Positions 1 through 10,576 of a stretch of 64,000 nucleotides of DNA are shown in pieces. Each line of letters starts with the position of its first letter. The first letter of the stretch is position 1. The stretch spans positions 158,541,741 to 158,605,740 of the forward strand of contig CM041465.1 of the NCBI GenBank assembly GCA_023213395.1, read 5' to 3'. The notes below the pieces were generated by a model. The model saw only the letters and a list, made by a program, of their open reading frames with translations. It made no database searches and was not told where the DNA came from. A program made the position numbers and the translations under genes. This DNA comes from Cycas panzhihuaensis. Its lineage: Eukaryota; Cycadophyta.

Positions 1-314
1 ATGTACCTTGGATGTTTGCCACTTGACAAACATCCAACGGTGTTAGGTAACCTCAGTTACTCTATATATTGAGACATCTCCTTATGTCTCATATGTAGAG
101 TTGATGTGTAATGTTATGCTACCATTTTGCTAATCAATTGGTATTCTTTGGAGTAGGACTAATTCCTCCTCCTCCCATCTTGGTATCATCTTGCTTCCTT
201 GATCTTGTTTATCTTAGTTTTTGCTCTTATGTCATTTAGAACTAGAGGTGAACTATCTTCAAGATCTTGGCTTTGTAGGTCTTAGGCATTATAATCCTTT
301 GGCCTATTTTCACA
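1..314 (+). repeat. Cop-A 5' LTR, 3' part
   Basis: Truncated at its start by the window edge; about 233 bases are missing relative to the 3' copy. It ends in CA at 313-314, two bases before the PBS. A TATA-like TATATATT lies at 63-70 and a U3 inverted repeat at 10-35. Confidence 0.93.
10..35 (+). promoter_or_regulatory. U3 inverted repeat, Cop-A 5' LTR
   Basis: Arms GGATGTTTGCC and GACAAACATCC around the loop ACTT, one mismatch. The 3' LTR copy at 7042-7067 is a perfect 11-bp stem (GGATGTTTGCC/GGCAAACATCC). It sits about 30 bases upstream of the TATA box. Cop-B, -C and -D carry the same element with GAC/GTC in place of GCC/GGC. Confidence 0.75.
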
Positions 315-316
315 TT

Positions 317-328
317 TGGTATCAGAGC
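317..328 (+). other. Primer-binding site, Cop-A
   Basis: TGGTATCAGAGC, complementary to the 3' end of plant initiator tRNA-Met, starts two bases after the LTR. It would prime minus-strand DNA synthesis. Confidence 0.9.
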
Positions 329-2429
329 AAGAGGAGACTAGTTCCCTCTGTTCTGATTTCTTCTTCAAGGAAGACTTACAGTGGGTTTTACAAGCCCTTG
401 GTGACGACCTTCGCTCTCTGAAGGCAATCCAAGGATTGTTTAAGCTCACCACTACAAGATCAAGACTTTGCTGGAGTATTTTTAAAGGCTAGAGTTCACT
501 ATACTCAGATCTGAATTTTTTTTTTTCAGACCTTCTTCAAGGGTTTTGAGCAAGTTTACTCATGGTTTCTCGTGTTTTTTCACTAAAAATTGGTTTTAAT
601 TTGGTTCTTCGTGCGGATCGAGTCTTTGGTGTATTATGAAAAATTTTGAAGCTCACTGACAGATATTATCACAAGCCTCTGACTCCCAGCAGGCTGTGAA
701 GTGGTTATGGGCATTTTCAGCTCTCAAACCCCAATTGGAGAGTACAAAATTGCTCATGCACACTTGTTGGACTGTTCTGCTCTCCTGAAAATGTTTGCAC
801 ACCTCTTACTAGGCCCCATCGACAGTTCACAAAGAAGAAACAAACACTAAACAGTGTTGTACGACTGTTTCATCTTCTTTACACCGTAGCCCATTTTTTT
901 CTTCACACAATCCATTCTCTCTCCACAAGCAACAGAATCTGCTCAAAATTGGACTGTACCTCCCTCTAGGGTATGCGAGCCTACCCTCCAAATTTCGTCT
1001 CGATCTGCTGAGTATTCGCGGAGATACAAGCACCTGTGTGTCACGGAAATCGCCTTGCGAAATCACGTTGTTTTTTCAATTTTTTTGAAAATTTTCAAAG
1101 CACTTTAATCTTCTAAACTTTAGTTTATACTTTTGAGAATTTTCCTTTGAATATTCTTACTTTGATAAACTTATTTATTCTAAAGTTCTATTAAGTCACT
1201 TTTAAAACATTGAAAAAATCACTTTTTAAGCCAAATTCAAGGTTTTTTTAGTGACTTTTTAGTTTTTTTTACTTCACTAATTTCACTTTTGTGTCAAAAG
1301 GACTAAATCAAGTACTCTCAATGATTTTTGACATTGAAAAGTGAAACTTTTTCCTTCATTAAGCTATTTCTTATTCAAGGCACCTTGCATGGTAACCATT
1401 AGCTTAAGTTTTTTAAGGAAAAAAAAAAATCATCTTTTTTCACTTTTGAAGTCAAAAAATCTTCTTTGATACATAGTGAGTTCATTAAATGGCTGATGCT
1501 AAGTCATTTTCTTATCATTGAAGATTAAAAATACTTGTTTTAAAGTGCTTATTAAGGCTCCCTGCGTGGTCTCCTTGTTGCTCAAAGTTTCAAAAAAAAA
1601 AAAATTCAGCCTTTGTTTTTAGACATTCCAAGCACTTATTTGTTGTTGTACAAGTGCTTAAAGGCCTTGTTAAAGTGATTTTAAAGTGTTAATATTTTGT
1701 CGAAGTGATATTTATCACTTTCATAAGGCACCTTGCATGGTGACCTATTGCCCTTAGTCACAAAAAAGGGCTCAAGAACACTTCTTTTACTTAATAAAAT
1801 CACTTCATTTGTTGATTGTTGGGACTATTTTAAAGTCCCAACACGTGGTGCTTCGTGTCTTCATTTCGCAAGTGGTCCTCTTCTCTTCATTCTTAAGCAT
1901 TAAAAGGAACCCACTTGTACTTTCATCACAAGGCTTTGCTTCATTGAGTACTTAGCATTTTTTCAAGTACTTATTTTTTTCAAAACTCATTGTACTCAAG
2001 CATTCTTTACTTGGATAGCACTCTCACTTCATTAAGTGCTCATTGTAACAACATTTTTAAGTGTTCATTTGATGTACTAGATTGCTTCTTTTGAAGCCTC
2101 TTTCATTATAAGCTTAATCAAGCAACTTTCATAAGTGCATCATCCAAGTAAAATAAATCCTAAGTCCATTTTAATCTTTTAAAAAGTGACTTTAAAATAT
2201 TGTTGCAGAGGCCTGAAAAAGGTTCAAACCTTGCCTCTGAAATAACCTTAAGCTTAGTGCATTCCCTAGGGGACCAACCAACCGTACGGTCAGTGCACGA
2301 CAATTAAGGTTGCTTGAAGGAAAGGAGGTTCGAAAAGGGTGTTATTGGGGCTGTGAATCCCAAGGAAAGCATGGTACGTCCATGTAGATCAACCCTACCT
2401 GCCTTGTCCTAGATTTGGCTTGGTCAACT
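329..2429 (+). other. Long leader of Cop-A
   Basis: About 2.1 kb of non-coding leader separates the PBS from gag, far longer than the usual copia leader of one to a few hundred bases. It is rich in AAGTG/CACTT motifs. A motif AAGGCWCCYTGCRTGGT occurs three times (from 1377, 1554 and 1725, spaced 177 and 171 bases), which suggests decayed tandem units. An inverted repeat AAGTGATA/TATCACTT lies at 1703-1720 and the palindrome ACCGTACGGT at 2281-2290. No long sense frame is present. Confidence 0.8.
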
Positions 2430-2526
2430 GTTGGATCTCCTTTATAGATCAGGGTTGGACCAACTCTTTTGCCTAGTCCTCCACCCCTCATCACTCCATT
2501 CAGTTGTTGGATCTTCTAGTAAGATC
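2430..2526 (+). promoter_or_regulatory. Paired hairpins just upstream of gag, Cop-A
   Basis: Two GATCT..AGATC stem-loops. The first (2430-2464) has outer arms GTTGG/CCAAC and inner arms GATCT/AGATC. The second (2510-2526) is GATCTT-CTAGT-AAGATC. Equivalent structures are at 42908-42924 (Cop-B), 52180-52196 (Cop-C) and 60880-60896 (Cop-D, where the one stem change leaves a G-U pair). The position between PBS and gag fits an RNA packaging or dimerisation signal; that role is inferred. Confidence 0.55.
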
Positions 2527-2724
2527 AAGACTGTTGGTTTTGTTAGAAGGTGGAACTTAAGCGACGAAAACATTGAGTTTCCAAGTCATCTGCTAGCTTC
2601 AAGCCTTCTACAACTTAAACATGGTTGCTCTAAATATGCTCAATGCATGCACAATCAAGTTGACAGGACAAGAGAATTATCAAGATTGGAAGAGGCAAAC
2701 ACAAAACCTCTTAAAGATGAATGA
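2431..2724 (+). CDS. Small upstream reading frame overlapping the gag start (Cop-A)
   Basis: A 97-codon frame beginning MDLLYRSGLDQL overlaps the first ~100 bases of gag in another frame. Cop-B (42829-43020), Cop-C (52101-52346) and Cop-D (60801 on) keep the same start and most of the same residues (core VRRWNLSDE.FEFPS.LLASS). No known domain is recognised. It could be a real leader peptide regulating gag translation, or only the by-product of a conserved leader sequence; the frame stays open in all four copies. Expression is not shown. Confidence 0.35.
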   Translation: MDLLYRSGLDQLFCLVLHPSSLHSVVGSSSKIKTVGFVRRWNLSDENIEFPSHLLASSLLQLKHGCSKYAQCMHNQVDRTRELSRLEEANTKPLKDE

Positions 2725-3620
2725 ACCTTGGGGCTATGTTTCTGGCCGATATCCTATGCCTGTACCTATGGAAGTTGATGGTGTGGTTGATGATCCTGAT
2801 CCTGAATATGTTGCTTCTTGGGAAGCCAAGGATGAAATAGCCTTGGCTTTTTTGCATATGGTTATTGATGTAAATGTTGATCAAAATATTGCAAATGTTG
2901 AAACTTCTAAATAAGCTTGGGATACTTTGTCCTCCTTGTATGAAAGATGAGATGAAGCTCGTATTTTGTTTGTCAAAGCAAAACTTTATTCAATAAAGTA
3001 TGTAAAGCCTATGTCGGCATTTCTTGCTTCCATTAAAGAAATTTGTAATGAATTGAATACTTTAGGCAAACCTGCCTCAAGAGATGAACTTGTCACCACT
3101 ACTCTTCGAGCCTTGCCTAAAGATTTCAATGGCTTCATTTCATCTATCACTCGAGATGGCTCTCTTTCTACAATGACCTTCAATCAATTAAAGAGATTGT
3201 TACTTCAAGAGGAGCAAATCTATGACAAAGAAAATGATAATGGTGCATCAACTTCAGGAGCTTTCACGGCCAAATTGAAGGCCAAACAAACTCCCAAACC
3301 TTCACTTATAAAACAGTTTGGGAATATGAACATTGGCACTTTAAAAGCCAATGTTATCTATCATTATTGTGGCAAGGTTGGCCACATTGCTCCTGATTGT
3401 CGAAAGAAGAAAGTTGATCTTCAGCATACACAACAACAGCAGCCACATCAGAGACAACAGCAGCCTCGTCAGCAATTCCAGCAGCAGCAGCGGTTTCAAC
3501 AACAACAATATCCCCCTCGACCAAATCGAGGTGCATATCGAGGAGGTCAAAGAGGAAGGGGGGGTTTTAGAGGTGGTAATCAACGCCACACAAATCAGTT
3601 TGCAGAAGAAGATAAGCTAC
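2621..3620 (+). pseudogene. gag: gag of Cop-A (broken)
   Basis: Encodes the capsid/nucleocapsid precursor. The start is the ATG at 2621, matching the gag start of the sister copies (MLNACTI.LTGQ, then a UBN2-type gag domain). A TAA at 2912-2914 and a TGA at 2948-2950 interrupt it; the second replaces a CGA codon seen in the sisters. The same frame then runs on through the C-terminal half of gag. The single zinc knuckle reads YHYCGKVGHIAPDC, so the first Cys of CX2CX4HX4C has become Tyr. A Gln-rich stretch (about 3420-3510) and a Gly/Arg-rich tail (about 3520-3590) follow. Confidence 0.88.
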
Positions 3621-4798
3621 TTTGTGCTTATCACACTTCAGATGTTGATCAAACTTGGATCATCGATTCGGGGGCATCACGACACATGACTAGAAGTGAA
3701 GAACTTCTTCAAGACATCAAAGAAGGAAATGGTAAATCAGTAACTTTTGGCAACAATGAATCAGTGGAGATCTCTGGTATAGGCAAAGTTGCCTCATTTC
3801 ATTCTTCTTCAAATTCTTCTTTAACATTTCCCAATGGTGATGCCTACTACATTCCTTCCATGGAGAAGAACTTGCTATCTTTTAGCCAATTGGACAAGCA
3901 ACAAATGAGCATCTTGTTTAAAAATGGAAAATGTGTTATCAGTGACAAGCATGATCAGATTGTAGCCATTGGTCATGAAGATCATGGTCTTTATAAGTTG
4001 GATGCAAATAACATAACTTCTGATTCTACTTACTCTGTCACGTCATCATCAACAAAGATGCAACTTTGGCATCATCGTCTAGGCCACTTAAATTTGGACA
4101 ATCTCAAGTTGATGGTAAACAAGAACATGGTGCATGGACTTCCCAAGCTATATGGTTCTAAATGCCCTTGTGAAGCTTGTATAATGGGGACACAACATAG
4201 ATTGCCTTTTCCTAAAGGCAAAGCATGGTGCGCATCATATCCTTTGCAACTGATACATTCTGATTTAAGTGGACCTATGTCCACAACATCTTTTGGGGGT
4301 GCATTGTACTATATCTCCTTCATTGATGATTTCTCTCACAAAGTTTGGGTTAACTTCCTCAAACAAAAATTTGAAGCATTCCAGAAGTTCAAGGAATTCA
4401 AACTTGGAGTAGAGAATGAATCTAGCTATACAATCAAAACACTAAGGTCAGATAATGGAGGTGAAGTCACTTCAAACGAATTCACTCAATTCTGCAAGGA
4501 TAATGGCATTCAGAGACAACTCACTACTCCTTATACTCCTCAACAAAACGGAGTCTCTGAACATATGAATAGGACTTTGGCAAACAAAGCCAAAGCAATG
4601 ATGCATGTAAAAGGACTCACACGAGCATATTGGGCGGAAGCATTTCGCACAGCTACTTACGTGGCAAATCGGAGTCCTACTTACCGCGTCCGACATCACA
4701 CCGAGAAGAAGCACAGTGCGGTAAAAGCCAACTATCAGTCACTTAAGGACATTTGGGTGTACTGCATACATGCACATCCCCGATCAGCAAAGATCTAA
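3621..4798 (+). pseudogene. pol: Protease and integrase of Cop-A
   Basis: Same frame as gag. The retropepsin active site DSG (IIDSGASRHMT) is at about 3660-3690. The integrase zinc-binding region (H-x-H...CPCEAC) lies at about 4070-4180. The catalytic core keeps all three acidic residues: D in HSDLSGP, D in RSDNGGE and E in NGVSE. A frameshift at about 4690-4770 moves the rest of integrase into another frame. The reading is otherwise clean, in contrast to the damaged RT part. Confidence 0.87.
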
Positions 4799-6775
4799 GT
4801 TAGACAAACATAGTCTAAAATGCATCTTTGTAGGCTATGCCATTCATAGTAAAGCTTACAAGTTGTATGATCCCATTGGAAAGAAAATGCATCTCTCAAG
4901 AGATATAATCTTTGCTGAAGAAAAGCCTAAGGAGTTGGAAATTGCATCCTTCCAACCTCCTCTTGATAAAGGCAAGAAGATTGTTGAGTACTTCATTCCC
5001 TCTCAATCTTCCACATCATGTACACCATCTGCACCAGCTGGACCGTCTACATCAGCAGATACAACTCCACTTGATCCTAGCACATCGTCTTTTGATCCAT
5101 CACTCAGACCAGAAGACATTGAGGTTCAAGTCACATCAGTTAAAAAATTGCCAAAATGGTTTACTTCAACTGTTCAAGACGGTCAGACTATTGAAGGAAA
5201 GCGTCCATCAAAATATAGGCAACAAACCAATTATGCACTCATGGCTAATGTACTTTGTGTTGATGAGCCCTCCACCTTTGAGGAGGCATCTCAAAATGCT
5301 AATTGGAAAATTACTATGGATGAAGAAATCCATTCTATTGAAAAGAATGGAACATGGGATTTGGTAGAATTGCCTAAGCATAAATAGGCAATCAGTTGCA
5401 AATGGGTCTACAAGACCAAATTCCATTCTGATGGTACACTCAAGCACCATAAGGCGCGACTTGTTGCAAAAGGGTTCAAACAAAAAGAAGGCATTGACTA
5501 TGAGGAGACTTTTGCGCCTGTTGCTAATATGAATACTATCAGACTCATATTGGCTTTAGTTGGTCAATGTAAATGGCTTGCATATCAGATGGATGTGAAG
5601 AGCGCCTTTCTCAATGGCGATCTTCAAGAGGAGGTATATTTGGAACAAACTCTTGGTTACAAAGCACAAGGCAAGGAGCACTTGGTTTATCGTCTGAAAA
5701 GGGCTTTATGGCTTGAAACAAGCTCCTCGGGCATGGTACTCCAAAATCGATGATTATTTTTTAAGACATGGTTTTCATCGATCTACATCAGACCCCAACT
5801 TGTACATCAAAGTTGAGAAAGACCATGCCATTTTTATTGTCTTGTATGTTGATGACTTAGTGATCACTGGTAATGACACTAAGATGATACACATTCTCCA
5901 GGATGATTTGAATAAAACCTTCGAAATGACAGATCTTGGATTACTACATTATTTTCTAGGCTTTGAGGTGTGGCAACAGCCTAGATCTATCTTCATATCC
6001 TAAGCAAAATATTCTTGGAACATTTTGCAGCGGTTCAGGATGCATGATTACAAACCAACACCAACACCTATGGAGAATGGAACAAAGCTTACTCTTAATG
6101 AGGAAGTTGAACCTGTAGATCCCACTCTTTACTGGCAGTTGATTGGTGGCCTCATTTATCTCACCAACACTCGACCAGATATTTCATTTGCAATTGGGAT
6201 TTGTTCTCGATACATGTCTCAACCCAATCAGAAACATTGGAATGCAGCAAAACGCATACTCAAATACACCAAAGGAACATTGCAGCATGGTCTTCAGTAT
6301 GCACATAATGAGGACTTTGTCTTGGAAGGGTTCTCAGATTCTGATTGGGGAGGTTGTTAGGATAGCCGAAGATCCACCTCGGGTTACTGCTTTACTCTTG
6401 GTTCAGGAGTTGTTTCGTGGAGTTGCAAGAAGCAACCCAATGTTACCTTGTCCTCCACTGAAGCAGAATACAAAGTTGTTGTCAGCGTAGCTTGTGAGGT
6501 TATCTGGCTACGATAGATTCTTGGGGAGCTTGGACTTGAGCAAAATCACCCCACCAGGATATACTGTGACAATCAAAGTGTACTCAAGTTAGCCAAGAAT
6601 CTAGTTTTTCATGCACGGACCAAACACATCGAGGTTCATCATCACTTCATCAGAGAGCATGTGCAGAATGGTGAGATCAACCTCCGGTCTGAAGAGCGGG
6701 CAATGAGATATCTTTACCAAGCCTCTTGGTAGAGAAAAGTTTGTAAAATTTAGAGATGGTCTTAGCGTCTGACTT
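4770..6775 (+). pseudogene. pol: Integrase C-terminus, reverse transcriptase and RNase H of Cop-A (broken)
   Basis: Carries the integrase C-terminal tail (VGY..HSKAYKLYDP), RT with MDVKSAFLNGDL and the catalytic YVDD (LYVDDLVIT, about 5845-5870), then copia RNase H (TRPDISFA, STEAEYK, TKHIEVHHHFIRE). Breaks: TAG at 5385 (from CAG), a 2-base deletion near 5708, TAA at 6001 (from CAA), TAG at 6358 (from TGG), TAG at 6514 (from CAG), and a scrambled segment near 6680-6710 that removes the end of RNase H. Copy-specific changes were recognised by comparison with Cop-B and Cop-C. Confidence 0.87.
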
Positions 6776-6790
6776 AACATTGTAAACAGT

Positions 6791-6799
6791 AAGGGAGGG
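6791..6799 (+). other. Polypurine tract, Cop-A
   Basis: AAGGGAGGG directly abuts the TG of the 3' LTR and would prime plus-strand synthesis. Confidence 0.85.
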
Positions 6800-7346
6800 T
6801 GTTAAACCTTCTGTTTACATGTTAAGTATGTACTTTATTCTTTTATTCTTTCATTCATTATTTTGTACTTTGTGGGGTGACTAATCACTTAAGTGATAAA
6901 GTGCACACCCACTTTCATCCTAGTGATATAACATTGTAACTAAAGGGTCAAATGGACCCTTATGCATTCTTGCTCACTTGAGAGCCTAATGGACACATGT
7001 CTCTCATGCATGATATGCAAGCCATGCATTGCATGTACCTTGGATGTTTGCCACTTGGCAAACATCCAACGGTGTTAGGTAACCTCAGTTACTCTATATA
7101 TTGAGACCTCTCCTTATGTCTCATATGTAGAGTTGATGTGTAATGTTATGCTACCATTTTGCTAATCAATTGGTATTCTTTGGAGTAGGACTAATTCCTC
7201 CTCCTCACATCTTGGTATCATCTTGCTTCCTTGATCTTGTTTATCTTAGTTTTTGCTCTTATGTCATTTAGAACTAGAGGTGAACTATCTTCAAGATCTT
7301 GGCTTTGTAGGTCTTAGGCATTATAATCCTTTCGCCTATTTTCACA
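6800..7346 (+). repeat. Cop-A 3' LTR
   Basis: 547 bases, TGTTAAACC...TTTTCACA. It contains the near-palindrome TAATCACTTAAGTGATAA (6882-6899), the 11-bp inverted repeat at 7042-7067 and a TATA box near 7095. Four mismatches to the 314 visible bases of the 5' LTR. Confidence 0.94.
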
Positions 7347-7689
7347 TTTATAAGATAGATCACAATTTTCGTACAAACTAATTCTTCACTGCGCCAATTA
7401 CAATTATCTTTATTTAACTTTCTTGTTGCAACTTCCCTCTTCCAATTTAGTACTTATTTTGTTTCAAAATTATCACTTCCTTCGTCTACATTGTTTTATC
7501 ATTTGACCTTTCAATCGAGGTGACGCTTTCTCAATCGCAGTTGTTTTCTTTTCTAGCTAGATTGTTTCCTTGATTTTTCATTTCTTTGGTTGAGCTTCAT
7601 CCTAGTTGCCACTTTTCTGTTATTCGGTAGCAACATCTATGCCGAGTTTGCATTTTTCTGCCTTTTTAGTTGTGACTATCTATATCCCA
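7347..7689. other. No recognised feature
   Basis: AT-rich sequence between the Cop-A 3' LTR and the tandem array. TTGCAAC-like words begin to appear near 7430, so part may be decayed array or the far 3' end of the minus-strand gypsy element. No LTR end or coding frame was found. Confidence 0.5.
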
Positions 7690-8830
7690 GATTGCAACCT
7701 TCTTCTATGATGATGCATCGTCCTTACTTGCAATCGTTTGCATTCAAGGTTGCAATCATCTTCTTTGACGTCGCAACTTCCTATCTTCTTGGTTGCAACT
7801 GCCTAAGTCATAGGTTGTAACTGTCTGATCTCCAAGTTGCAACCTCATCTTCTTGGTTGCAATCTCGTCTTCTTGGTTGCAATCGTCTGCGACCCAAGTT
7901 GCAACTTCTGTCTTCTTGGTTGCAATTGTTTGCTTCCCGGATTGCAACTTCATGTCTTCTTGGTTGCAACCTCATCTTCTTAATTGCAACCGTTTGCATC
8001 CCAGGTTGCAACCATCTGCTTCCTAAGTTGCAATTCCCCGTCTTCTTAGTTGCAACCTCGTCTTCTTAGTTACAATCGTCTATATCCCAAGTTGCAACCG
8101 TCTGCTTCCCGAGTTGTAACTTACTGTCTTCTTGGTTGCAACCGTTTGCGTCCCAGGTTGCAACTTCCTATCTTCTAGGTTGCAACTATCTACATCCCAG
8201 GTTGCAACCATCTGCTTCTCATGTTGCAACTTCCTATCTTCTTGGTTGCAACCGTCTGCTTTTCGAGTTGCCACTTCCCATCTTCTTGGTTGCAACCTCG
8301 TCTTCTTGGTTACAATTGTCCGCATCCCAAGTTGCAATTGTCTCCTTCTTGGGCTACAACTTCCCATCTTCTTAGTTGTAACCTCGTCTTCATGGTTGCA
8401 ACCATCTGCGTCCTAGGTTGCAACTTTCCATCTTCTTGGTTGCAATCATCTACGTCCAGGTTGCAACCTCATCTTCTTGGTTACAATCGTCTGCATCCTA
8501 GGTTACAACCATCTACATCCCAGGTTGCAACCGTCTACTTCTCGGGTTGCAACTTCTCGTCTTCTTAGTTGCAATCGTTTGCGTCCTAGGTTGCAATTGT
8601 CTACTTCCCGGGTCACAATTTCATGTCTTCTTGGTTGCAACTGTCTTCTCCTTGGTTGTGACTTTCTGCATCCCCGATTGCAACTACTTTGTTAAAATCA
8701 CATCCTTGGTTGCAACCTTTTGCATCTCGGGTTACAACCATTTTATTATAATGATGTCCTTAGTTGCAACCTTCTGCATCCCAAGTTGCAACTACTTTAC
8801 TATAATCATGTCCTTAGTTACAGTCGACTT
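7690..8830. repeat. Degenerate 22-bp tandem array with GTTGCAAC core
   Basis: Dozens of units start with GTTGCAAC and are mostly exactly 22 bases long, with a recurrent 20-base variant. At least three unit types alternate: one resembling GTTGCAACCRTCTGCRTCCC, one resembling GTTGCAACTTCCCATCTTCT, and the 20-mer GTTGCAACCTCGTCTTCTTG. This gives higher-order blocks of several units. The array lies directly downstream of the integrase end of the minus-strand gypsy element, where some plant gypsy elements carry satellite-like 3' regions. Open frames in it follow from the periodicity and are not genes. Confidence 0.85.
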
Positions 8831-9785
8831 CCATTGACTATTTTATCAAGCAATGTTCTATCAAGCTATTGGAGTTGCGTTGCTCCATTAAGTCGAATAT
8901 GATTTACCTTATATGGATCGAGCCACCGCAATTTTAATTTTCCCGGCTTCATGTGAAACTTACTGTCATATGAGAGTACGAGATCTCCTACTTGGAATGG
9001 AGGTACTTTGAGGTGTCTATCATGCCATGCTTTACATCTCTATTTTTCTATTTTTAGTTCCCATAAGGCCCTTGCTCGCCTCTTGTCCATTTCATTAGTT
9101 CCATGAATCATTGATCCCTTGAGTCCTCTAGTAGTTGTAGCTGTAAAGCTACCCGCAAACGTTTAGTTTGGAATTCAAGAGGAAGTATAGCTTCTAACCC
9201 ATAGACTAATTGGAACAGTGCTTGCTTATGAGGTATTTTTACCGTTGTCTTGTCTGCCCATAATATTAAGTGAAGCCATTCTGCCCAATCCGTTCGTCCT
9301 TCATTGCAGATTTTGGACAATGCTAATTTTAAGATTTTATTCGTACTTTCTACCTGTCCATTTGCTTGGGGATAATATGGAGAGGATTTAGAATGTTGGA
9401 TCATAAACTCCTTTGTAAGATACTTCATCATTTCATTCAAAAAATTGCTTCCTTGATCGGAAACAATGTCTAAGGGGCAGCAAAAATCGAATGATAATCA
9501 TCTTGTACAAAAATCGAACTATACTTTGAGTGTCACGTCTTCATTGCTTTCGCTTTAGTCCACTTGGTCAAAAAATCCTTGGCCACCAAAATATATCTTG
9601 CGTTCATCCGTCTGGCTAGTAAACTAATAGGTCCAACAAAATCCAGTCCCAATTTTTTGAATGGTGCCTAGGCTAGAATGGAATGTAAAGGTATGAGATG
9701 ATTTTTTGCTGGCTTGCCCACTCGTTGGCATATATCACAACTGCAAACCCACTTTTCTATATCCTTGAACAACGTAGGCCACCAA
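8830..9785 (-). pseudogene. pol: Gypsy integrase of Gyp-1 (broken)
   Basis: On the minus strand: the end of the H2C2 zinc finger (CDICQRVGKP, about 9730), the first catalytic region (GLDFVGPI, LTKWTKAKAMK), then a 110-codon frame (9108-9440) with the last part of the core (YYPQANGQVESTNKILK, catalytic E in QVE). The C-terminal region follows (HDRHLKVPPFQVGDLVL, about 8960-9030). A TGA-type stop and a frame change near 9480-9560 break it. No chromodomain is visible. Close to the 14545-15440 copy on the plus strand. Confidence 0.82.
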
Positions 9786-10576
9786 AGTCCAGCTAATAAA
9801 ATCTTTTTGACTATGGGTTCAACACCTGGTGTTTCACTACGACACGTTTATAGGCTTCTCGAATGACAACTTCTACCTCATGTTCCATTATGCACCTCCT
9901 TAACACATGATTTAGCCCTAACTTATAGAACATCCCTTGAATTAACTGAAAAAGGAAAGTTTTCGAATGAAACTTTACCGCTCTACTCGTTCCATTCCCA
10001 ATGGTGTCCATCCTGTGGCCAAATATTGTGCAATGTCCTCATACCATTTAGGTATTACCTCGATAGAAAATAAATCTACATCTGAAAAATCATCCTAGGT
10101 TCCTATAGTTGGTTCCTCTTCTGCTTCTCTCGGTAGCAGGTATGGGATTATATGCTTATCTCCTTTTTTACTACAATTTTAAAATTGAATTCCTGAAATA
10201 ACATCAACCATTTGCTAATTATTCCCTATAAAATAGGTTTATTAACCAGATACTGCAAGGCCTGGTAGTCTATCAAAAAAAACAAATGGATTAGCTAATA
10301 AATAATGTCTAAATTTTTTTAAGGGCATAAACCATGCACAGGCCTTCTCATTCCATAACCGAACAATTCTGCTCCGTTTCTGTTAATTTTCAGCTTGGAA
10401 AATATATCAACAAGTCTATTTAGTTTTCTTTTGGTTGCACCAACACGCATTTGATGGCAAATAAGAAAGCATCTACATGTACATGGAACAACTTGTCCCA
10501 GCTAAGGAATCTCAGTATTGGTGCATGAGCGACTTTCTTCTTTCACAATTGAAATGTGAGTTGTTGTTGTAGCTTC
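9786..10576 (-). pseudogene. pol: RNase H and integrase zinc-finger linker of Gyp-1
   Basis: The minus strand reads a gypsy RNase H with stops (WDKLFHVHVDAFLF near 10490, KKFRHYLLANPFVFF near 10290), then the linker into integrase (QLIQGMFYKLG and HEVEVVIREAYKR, 9811-10011). The plus-strand copy gives the same landmarks (QLIQGMLYKLG, HEMETVVCEAHEG), which ties the two fragments to one family. Confidence 0.75.

Larger units (their letters stand above)
1..7346 (+). mobile_element. Cop-A, Ty1/copia LTR retrotransposon (family 1)
   Basis: The window opens inside the 5' LTR. Bases 1-314 align base for base, without gaps, with 7033-7346 of the 3' LTR, with 4 mismatches (1.3%). The order 5' LTR, PBS, long leader, gag, protease, integrase, RT, RNase H, polypurine tract, 3' LTR is the copia order. 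The coding part carries several stops and frameshifts, so this copy is not autonomous. It belongs with Cop-B, -C and -D, which share its LTR, leader and gag. The target-site duplication cannot be checked because the left end lies outside the window. Confidence 0.95.

Noticed and set aside
317-328. tRNA gene at the TGGTATCAGAGC sites
   Set aside because: Only 12-15 bases match the tRNA 3' end and each lies next to an LTR; these are primer-binding sites.
827-1066. 79-codon minus-strand frame in the Cop-A leader
   Set aside because: No homolog-like features, not kept in the sister leaders; a chance frame.
3341-3589. Leu-rich minus-strand frames opposite the Cop-A gag
   Set aside because: Antisense shadow of the Gln-rich gag tail (CAG/CAA repeats read as Leu).
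7690-8830. CRISPR-like look of short regular repeats
   Set aside because: Repeats are contiguous 22-mers with no unique spacers, highly variable, and in a plant nuclear context. A degenerate minisatellite explains them.
7756-8837. Several overlapping 65-115 codon frames on both strands of the tandem array
   Set aside because: They exist in many frames at once and repeat the array unit; they follow from the periodic, stop-poor repeat and not from coding.
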